Shown piece by piece: positions 6,922-10,661 of a stretch of 10,661 bases of DNA (position 1 is its first letter; every line of letters starts with the position of its first letter). Under the pieces are notes generated by a model that saw nothing but the letters and a program-made list of their open reading frames with translations, had not been told where the DNA came from and made no database searches. Origin of the DNA: Acidobacteriaceae bacterium (GTDB lineage Bacteria; Acidobacteriota; Terriglobia; Terriglobales; Acidobacteriaceae). The DNA is taken from positions 1-10,661 of the forward strand of contig JASHTU010000024.1 of NCBI GenBank assembly GCA_030040395.1, given 5' to 3'. Both the position numbers and the translations under genes were made by a program.

Positions 6922-8112
6922 TCACAGCGCAACGGACTGAGGCGCGGCGACTGCGGCATCCCTCGAATAGGCGCGGGCCAGCAGAAACCAGCCAAGCCAT
7001 AGCGGCGCGGTCCAGAGGTAGAGCGGGGAGACAATCTCCACACTGCAAACTTCTACATCAATAGCGAGGAGAACCACAGCGAGCGCGGTGAGCAGCCAAC
7101 GCGCCCGTGTAGAGTACGCGCCGTCGAGCAGCGCGGGAATGGCCAGGCCCTGATCGTAGAGAAAGCAGTAAGGCGCGGCAACGATCGACGCCAGCACCAG
7201 CGGGCTGCCGTTCCTCGCCCAATTCCATGTCCTGCGCCGGGTCCAGAAATACCATACCGCCCAAAGGCAGCCGAGCGCCGCGGGCAGAAACTGCAGCCAT
7301 GTGGCCTGCGGCCAAATCCAGATGCGCAACGCGTCGCTCAGGCAGGGAATGAATTCCTTCTCGATATTCGGCGCCCTCATCATCCGCGTATACGCGGCCC
7401 ATGATGCCGGATCGATGAGGGTAGCGATCACGCAGCTTGCGGCCAGCGCCGTAACTGCGCCCGCCACAACCTTGTAGCTGCGCGAGACTACGATCCATAC
7501 CGCCAGCGCCGCGGCAAAGGGAAGAAACAGGTGCGGCTTGAGCGCGCACAGCCACATGGAGGCGCCCGCCAGGAACGGCCGCACGCTGTGATAGCGCAAA
7601 AACAAAACCAATCCAAGCAGCGCAAACAGCGAAGTCTGGCCCATGGTCAGGCAGATCAGCGCCGGCGTGAATGCGAGGCCGAGCCAGTGAATCACGCCCG
7701 GCGGAGAACCGTGCATCGCGCGCACCAGCGCGACTGAAACCAGCAGGCAAGCAACCAATAGGAGCGACCACAGAATCGCTGCCATGCGCAGCCCCAGAAA
7801 CCCGAGAGGATAGGCCAGCGGCAGCGCCCACGGCGGGTTGCGCATCAGCAGCACGCCTTGCACCGTCAGACCCACGGAGTGCTCCAGGCGGCCCACGGCG
7901 TCGTGGTCATACGGATTCGCGTGGTGCACGAGCTGTTGGCCCGTCGCCCAGTAGGCCACAAAGTCCCGCGAACCGGTCATCTTCCCGGCCAGCGGCACCG
8001 CGAATAGAAAGATCGCCGTCACCGCAAGGGCAAGCCCCGCCACCACCGCGATCGACAACTCGGCAAAATCGTGGCGGCTGGGAGCCGCGCCAAGGTTCAG
8101 GGTGCTTGCCAT
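6922..8112 (-). CDS. GT87-family (DUF2029) polytopic membrane glycosyltransferase
   Basis: The protein has 396 residues from ATG 8112. The frame runs open to 8310, but the extra 66 residues are basic and low in family character and overlap the pilin promoter region, so they are rejected. The protein is largely hydrophobic with about 8-10 membrane helices. Near residues 48-70 it has SRDFVAYWATGQQLVHHANP followed by YD. This matches the first periplasmic loop of GT87 enzymes, with the Asp expected to be catalytic. LTMGQTSLFALLGLVLFLRY and GASMWLCALKPHLFLPFA are further family hallmarks. GT87 members (for example mycobacterial polyprenol-phosphate-mannose-dependent mannosyltransferases) transfer sugars from lipid carriers on the outer face of the membrane; the substrate here is unknown. 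No good ribosome site precedes the ATG, but a TAGAAT box ends 7 bases before it. The gene is divergent from the flp genes. Confidence 0.85.
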   Translation of the reverse strand: MASTLNLGAAPSRHDFAELSIAVVAGLALAVTAIFLFAVPLAGKMTGSRDFVAYWATGQQLVHHANPYDHDAVGRLEHSVGLTVQGVLLMRNPPWALPLAYPLGFLGLRMAAILWSLLLVACLLVSVALVRAMHGSPPGVIHWLGLAFTPALICLTMGQTSLFALLGLVLFLRYHSVRPFLAGASMWLCALKPHLFLPFAAALAVWIVVSRSYKVVAGAVTALAASCVIATLIDPASWAAYTRMMRAPNIEKEFIPCLSDALRIWIWPQATWLQFLPAALGCLWAVWYFWTRRRTWNWARNGSPLVLASIVAAPYCFLYDQGLAIPALLDGAYSTRARWLLTALAVVLLAIDVEVCSVEIVSPLYLWTAPLWLGWFLLARAYSRDAAVAAPQSVAL

Positions 8113-8119
8113 TGAAGCT

Positions 8120-8125
8120 ATTCTA
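8120..8125 (-). promoter_or_regulatory. Possible -10 box for a leaderless GT87 transcript
   Basis: On the minus strand TAGAAT (5 of 6 to TATAAT) ends 7 bases before the GT87 ATG, which would place the transcript start at or next to the start codon. The gene has no clear Shine-Dalgarno, which fits a leaderless message. The expected -35 (GAAATC at 17 bases) is poor, so this is weak. Confidence 0.25.
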
Positions 8126-8185
8126 CTTGCCCCAACGCCGCGGATTTCGCTCTCCGCCGCGCTTTTTAATTCCTCTTTCGGGTCA

Positions 8186-8234
8186 TGTATACAGAGCGGT
8201 TCCTTGCCCCGCGGCCTGTAAACACGCGTATACA
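8186..8234. promoter_or_regulatory. Three phased TGTATACA-like sites, candidate activator sites
   Basis: TGTATACA (8186-8193, a perfect palindrome), TGTAAACA (8217-8224) and CGTATACA (8227-8234) lie in the divergent GT87/flp1 region. Their starts are 31 and 10 bases apart, close to three helical turns and one turn. They would lie roughly 90-140 bases upstream of the start predicted from the sigma-54 site, the usual distance for enhancer-binding activators. The identity of the regulator is unknown. Confidence 0.4.
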
Positions 8235-8297
8235 GCCGGCGCTTGTCATTTTTCGTTAAGTTGTTGATTCTACATGGAAAAAGCGGACGTCCCGGAT

Positions 8298-8313
8298 TGG
8301 CACACCACATGCA
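8298..8313 (+). promoter_or_regulatory. Sigma-54 (-24/-12) promoter for the flp genes
   Basis: The sequence TTGGCACACCACATGCAT (8297-8314) has the invariant GG (8299-8300) and GC (8311-8312) separated by exactly 10 bases. TTGGCAC is complete at -24, and ATGCA (4 of 5 to TTGCA) is at -12. The predicted start is near 8324, about 46 bases ahead of the flp1 ATG, leaving room for the GGAGA ribosome site at 8356-8360. Sigma-54 control is known for type IV pilin genes in several phyla; here it is inferred from sequence. Confidence 0.6.
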
Positions 8314-8369
8314 TTCTTAAGGGTGCCCGGCTGAGGCTGGGAAAAAATCCGAAATGGAGAAAAAACCTG

Positions 8370-8555
8370 ATGAACACGATGCTTCTGAACCTGTACACGA
8401 AGTCCCAGAACCTCCTGAATAGCGAGGAAGGTCAGGATCTGGTCGAGTATGCCCTTCTGATCAGCCTGATTTCTCTGGCAGCGATCGCGGCCGCTGGCAG
8501 TCTCGCCGGCGCCATCACCAGCGTCTTCAGCAAGATCAGCACTTCGCTCGCGTAG
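8370..8555 (+). CDS. flp: Flp-type prepilin, copy 1
   Basis: The protein has 61 residues. ATG 8370 is chosen because GGAGA at 8356-8360 lies 9 bases upstream; the frame is open from 8274, but that stretch contains the sigma-54 site. Residues 1-21 are the leader (LYTKSQNLLNSEEG). Processing is expected after Gly21 in EEG|QDLVEY, giving a 40-residue mature pilin with the conserved Glu5-Tyr6 pair. Residues about 28-50 are the hydrophobic helix (ALLISLISLAAIAAAGSLAG). The tail is VFSKISTSLA. Flp pilins polymerise into the Tad pilus after cleavage by a TadV/CpaA peptidase, which is not in this window. About 47 of 61 residues match copy 3. It is first of three tandem pilin genes and nearest the predicted promoter, so it is likely the most expressed. 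Confidence 0.95.
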   Translation: MNTMLLNLYTKSQNLLNSEEGQDLVEYALLISLISLAAIAAAGSLAGAITSVFSKISTSLA

Positions 8556-8561
8556 TTCCAC
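8535..8561 (+). repeat. 27-bp direct repeat, copy A (end of flp1)
   Basis: These 27 bases are identical to 8965-8991. They span the last six codons of the pilin, the TAG stop, and six bases beyond it, after which the two sequences diverge. Identity past the stop cannot be explained by protein-level selection. It points to recent duplication or gene conversion between flp1 and flp2. Confidence 0.85.
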
Positions 8562-8595
8562 CGTACGTCAGAACCGCGCACCCAGAACCTCAGCT

Positions 8596-8650
8596 CTTTG
8601 CGGGAGAGATAGGCGTCAGTTTCGATGCCCGCCGTTCTCTCCCGGCAAAG
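8596..8650 (+). other. Long imperfect stem-loop between flp1 and flp2
   Basis: CTTTGCGGGAGAGA (8596-8609) pairs with TCTCTCCCGGCAAAG (8636-8650) over 14 bp with one bulged G and a 26-base loop. No T-run follows, so it is more likely a processing, stability or partial-attenuation element than a full terminator. GCGGGAGAGAT recurs exactly in the left arm of the hairpin after flp3 (9367-9428), so the two structures may be related by duplication. The rest of the 244-base flp1-flp2 gap shows no convincing second promoter. Confidence 0.55.
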
Positions 8651-8799
8651 GTCGACATTCACCTCTTGCCATCAGGCGGAGTTGCATCGCCTGAGCGCCG
8701 TTTCACAAGATCTCAAAGCCTCAATCCGTGCGACGCGCGTACCTGCACTGCTAAACGATGTGGGCCTTGGCCGGAAAGATCGCCGACGGAGAAAACTCC

Positions 8800-8985
8800 A
8801 TGGAAAGCTTGATTTTGAAGCTCTATGTGAAATTCCTGAACCTGCTCAACGGCGACGAAGGTCAGGATCTAATTGAATATGCACTGTTGATTACCCTGAT
8901 CACTCTGGCGACGATCACGTGTGCTCAAGGCATTGCCGGGGCAATCGTCAGCACCTTCACCAACATCAGCACTTCGCTCGCGTAG
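8800..8985 (+). CDS. flp: Flp-type prepilin, copy 2 (divergent)
   Basis: The protein has 61 residues from ATG 8800, with GGAGA at 8788-8792 seven bases upstream; the frame is open from 8758, but that start has no ribosome site. The leader LYVKFLNLLNGDEG is followed by the processing site G|QDLIEY. The hydrophobic helix differs from its sisters: ALLITLITLATITCAQGIAG carries four Thr where the others mostly have Ser or Ala, and a Cys at mature position 20. The tail is TFTNISTSLA. It is the most diverged of the three pilins in the helix, but its last six codons, stop and next six bases are identical to flp1. It could be a minor or alternative subunit. Its transcription probably comes from the flp1 promoter. 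Confidence 0.94.
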   Translation: MESLILKLYVKFLNLLNGDEGQDLIEYALLITLITLATITCAQGIAGAIVSTFTNISTSLA

Positions 8986-8991
8986 TTCCAC
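8965..8991 (+). repeat. 27-bp direct repeat, copy B (end of flp2)
   Basis: This is identical to 8535-8561, covering the end of flp2, its stop codon and six bases beyond. The equivalent site in flp3 keeps only 17 of these bases before diverging, so flp1 and flp2 share this end more recently than either does with flp3. Confidence 0.85.
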
Positions 8992-9024
8992 GGCGCGACT
9001 GAACCGCTCACCACTACCGTAACC

Positions 9025-9055
9025 GCCGGCTTTGCCGGCCCAGGCCCAAAAGGCC
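9025..9055 (+). other. Two tandem short hairpins between flp2 and flp3
   Basis: GCCGGC-TTT-GCCGGC (9025-9039) is a perfect 6-bp stem with a 3-base loop. It is followed by GGCC-CAAAA-GGCC (9043-9055), a 4-bp stem. An A-rich stretch (GAGAGAGAAAAATAA) follows, not a T-run. The first hairpin resembles, in reverse complement, the one ahead of cpaB. The likely role is setting relative expression or mRNA ends within the pilin cluster; this is inferred from position. Confidence 0.4.
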
Positions 9056-9109
9056 GAGAGAGAAAAATAATCCAGGCCTACTCCCCCCTAACCCAGAAAG
9101 GGAGATTTA

Positions 9110-9295
9110 ATGCCTGACTCTTTGCTGAAACTGTACGTGAAATCCCAGAACCTGCTGCTCGGTGACGAGGGTCAAGATCTGGTCGAGTATGCGCTGTTGA
9201 TCAGCCTGATTTCTCTGGCTGCCGTCGCCGCCACGACCAGTCTTGCCGGCGCCATCACGCAAGTCTTTACGAACATCAGCACTTCGCTCGCATAG
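9110..9295 (+). CDS. flp: Flp-type prepilin, copy 3
   Basis: The protein has 61 residues from ATG 9110, with the best ribosome site of the three (AAAGGGAG, 9097-9104, five bases away). The leader MPDSLLKLYVKSQNLLLGDE leads to the G|QDLVEY processing site after Gly21. The mature pilin has the Glu5-Tyr6 pair, a hydrophobic helix ALLISLISLAAVAATTSLAG and the tail VFTNISTSLA. About 47 of 61 residues equal flp1, and a 22-base stretch in the helix (9198-9219) is identical to 8458-8479 of flp1. It is the last pilin of the cluster and is followed by a likely terminator. Its stronger ribosome site could offset its distance from the promoter. Confidence 0.95.
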   Translation: MPDSLLKLYVKSQNLLLGDEGQDLVEYALLISLISLAAVAATTSLAGAITQVFTNISTSLA

Positions 9296-9366
9296 CCGCG
9301 GACGACGTGCACGCCGCTCTCCGACAAACCCGTCGGGGAAAGCGCATCTAGAAGTTTCTTGTCTCT

Positions 9367-9428
9367 CGCGGGAGAGATCGGCCAGTGAAAGCCCCCAGTC
9401 GCCGGTCCAGCTCTCCCTTGCGTTTTTT
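9367..9428 (+). terminator. Probable intrinsic terminator of the flp cluster
   Basis: GGGAGAG (9370-9376) pairs with CTCTCCC (9411-9417). After a 2-base TT bulge, CGC (9367-9369) pairs with GCG (9420-9422), and TTTTTT follows directly at 9423-9428. The loop is long (34 bases), and a competing CTCTC/GAGAG mini-hairpin lies at 9363-9376. A second candidate follows: TGCGG/CCGCA (9444-9456) with T6 at 9460-9465. Together they probably end pilin transcription before the next gene. Confidence 0.55.
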
Positions 9429-9507
9429 CCAGCCGCTGAACCATGCGGCGGCCGCAAGCTTTTTTGTTCAGTTTCGACCGGATTCGCATTCTTGCCTTGG
9501 GACCGCC

Positions 9508-10661
9508 ATGCTGCTGCCTTCCGCCAATAAGCCTAATCCCTCGCTGCTGATTATCGAATGCGGCTTGACGGCGATTACTTTCGCGGCGGCCTTTGCCTGG
9601 CCGCAGCTGGGCGCCGGCTGGTTCGCCCGCATCGAGAAGGCCTTCGCCCGCCTGGCGCACCGCAAAGGGCTGGCGGCGGCAACCGTGGGCCTCAGCGTCC
9701 TCGTTCTGCGGCTGGCGATTCTGCCCCTCTTTCCCGTTCCCCTTCCCTTTGTTCCTGACGACTTCAGCTTCCTTCTTGCCGCCCGGACCTTTGTCCATGG
9801 CTGCCTCACCAATCCTACGCCCGCGATGTGGACGCACTTCGAAAGCATTCACATCACCATGCTGCCCACGTACCAATCGATGTACTTTCCCGGGCAGGGA
9901 CTACTGCTGGCCGCTGGAATAGCGCTTTTCGGTCATCCGTGGTTCGCCCTGCTGGCCATGGACGCGCTGATGTGTGCCGCCCTCACCTGGATGCTGCAGG
10001 CTTGGCTGCCGCCTGGGTGGGCGCTCGCCGGAGGCTTCATTGCGGTGATCCGCCTCGGCCTCTTGAGCGACTGGATCAACACCTACCACACCGGCGGCTC
10101 GCTGGCTGCGCTCGGTGGGGCGTTGATGCTCGGAGCTCTGCCGCGTCTGATGAAGCGGCCGCGGATTCTCTACGCAGTGCTGATAGGCGTCGGCGTAGCA
10201 ATCCTTGCCCTCACGCGCCCTTATGAGGGAATCCTGCTTTGTCTTCCGGTCGGAATCGTGTTGGGCCGATGGCTCTGGAAGGGCGCGAACCGGCCGGACG
10301 CCGCCGCGGCCGTGCGTCTTGCCGCGGCGGCGCTCGTCGTGGTCTTCGTTGCTCTCTCGTGGTTGAGTTATTACGACCTGAAAGCCTTTGGCAAAGCCAC
10401 AACCCTTCCGTACACCGCGGACCGTGCGCAATACGCTATGGCGCCGTACTACATGTGGCAGCATGCGCGACCCGCGCCGCACTACCGGTACGCCGCCTTG
10501 CGCAACTTTTACCAGAAAGGCGAGATGGACTTTTTCAACAAGATCCACACTAGGATGGGATTTCTGCCCTACAGCCTCGCCAAGGTCGCCTTCACCGGTC
10601 TCTTCTACGCGGGCTTCACGCTCCTGTTGCCGATGCTCATGGTGCGCCGCGTGTTTCTCGA
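9508..10661 (+). CDS. GT-C membrane glycosyltransferase (ArnT/PMT-like), 3' end cut by window
   Basis: A continuous frame runs from ATG 9508 to the right edge (384 residues, no stop). GGGA at 9499-9502 gives a modest ribosome site, and there is no better upstream start. The protein is polytopic. After the first membrane helices comes FVPDDFSFLLAARTFVHGCL (about residues 81-100), with an Asp-Asp pair at 84-85 as in the first outer loop of GT-C enzymes. Then come NPTPAMWTHFESIHITMLPT and SMYFPGQGLLLAAGIALFGH. This is the pattern of dolichyl/undecaprenyl-phosphate-sugar transferases of the GT39/ArnT type, which move sugars from a lipid carrier to lipid A, glycans or proteins outside the membrane. 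The acceptor is unknown. It lies 212 bases after flp3 behind a likely terminator, so it probably has its own promoter; I see no clear one. Confidence 0.8.
   Translation, partial: MLLPSANKPNPSLLIIECGLTAITFAAAFAWPQLGAGWFARIEKAFARLAHRKGLAAATVGLSVLVLRLAILPLFPVPLPFVPDDFSFLLAARTFVHGCLTNPTPAMWTHFESIHITMLPTYQSMYFPGQGLLLAAGIALFGHPWFALLAMDALMCAALTWMLQAWLPPGWALAGGFIAVIRLGLLSDWINTYHTGGSLAALGGALMLGALPRLMKRPRILYAVLIGVGVAILALTRPYEGILLCLPVGIVLGRWLWKGANRPDAAAAVRLAAAALVVVFVALSWLSYYDLKAFGKATTLPYTADRAQYAMAPYYMWQHARPAPHYRYAALRNFYQKGEMDFFNKIHTRMGFLPYSLAKVAFTGLFYAGFTLLLPMLMVRRVFL

Noticed and set aside
7671..8267. Plus-strand frame of 198 residues opposite GT87
   Set aside because: Pro/Arg/Ser-rich with no motif; it covers the strongly hydrophobic GT87 coding strand.
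8274..8369. Extended N-terminus for flp1 from ATG 8274
   Set aside because: It would add 32 residues not found in the sister pilins, has no ribosome site, and overlaps the predicted sigma-54 promoter.
8762..8781. Second sigma-54 site upstream of flp2 (TTGGCC...GC)
   Set aside because: The GG to GC spacing is 11, not 10, and it lies immediately before the ribosome site, too close to the start codon.
8535..8991. Pilin repeats as a CRISPR or transposon repeat
   Set aside because: The repeats fall in coding ends of homologous genes, with no regular spacers, terminal inverted repeats or transposase nearby. Gene duplication explains them.
9172..9876. Minus-strand frame of 234 residues across flp3 and the last glycosyltransferase
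   Set aside because: It spans two real plus-strand genes and the terminator region and has no recognisable domain.

Overview
This window is high-GC bacterial DNA carrying part of a Tad/Flp (type IVc) pilus locus. The gene families suggest an acidobacterium: an Acidobacteria-style TadE/TadG pair, a TonB-like protein, CpaB-CpaC-DUF192, and large GT-C membrane glycosyltransferases. That taxonomic call comes from gene content and style only; there is no rRNA or other marker here.

Layout. (1) 1-1828, + strand: the 3' end of a TadE-like minor pilin gene, then a TadG-like von Willebrand A protein, closely spaced and probably one operon. (2) 2077-3528, - strand: a TonB-like envelope protein, convergent with tadG and divergent from cpaB. 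(3) 3880-6762, + strand: a compact operon of cpaB (SAF-domain assembly protein), cpaC/rcpA (outer-membrane secretin, TTG start) and a DUF192 protein. (4) 6922-8112, - strand: a GT87-type polytopic glycosyltransferase. (5) 8370-9295, + strand: three tandem Flp pilin genes, each encoding 61 residues. They follow a strong-looking sigma-54 (-24/-12) promoter and, further upstream, three helically phased TGTATACA-like sites. (6) 9508 to the right edge, + strand: a second GT-C membrane glycosyltransferase of ArnT/PMT type, cut by the window end.

How they work together. The Flp pilins are the fibre subunits, made as prepilins with a G|QDLVEY-type processing site. CpaC forms the outer-membrane channel, CpaB is its periplasmic partner, and TadE and TadG are minor or tip components. 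The motor ATPases, platform proteins and prepilin peptidase are not in this window and must lie elsewhere, probably upstream of tadE. The two glycosyltransferases flanking the pilins may act on cell-surface glycans or on the pilins themselves; this is inference.

The most interesting signals are the sigma-54 promoter with its upstream array, the mosaic pilin triplet with different RNA hairpins at each junction, and a 45-codon reading frame whose stop overlaps the cpaB start. No wholly new system is evident. Most of the window is a recognisable but rearranged Tad locus.
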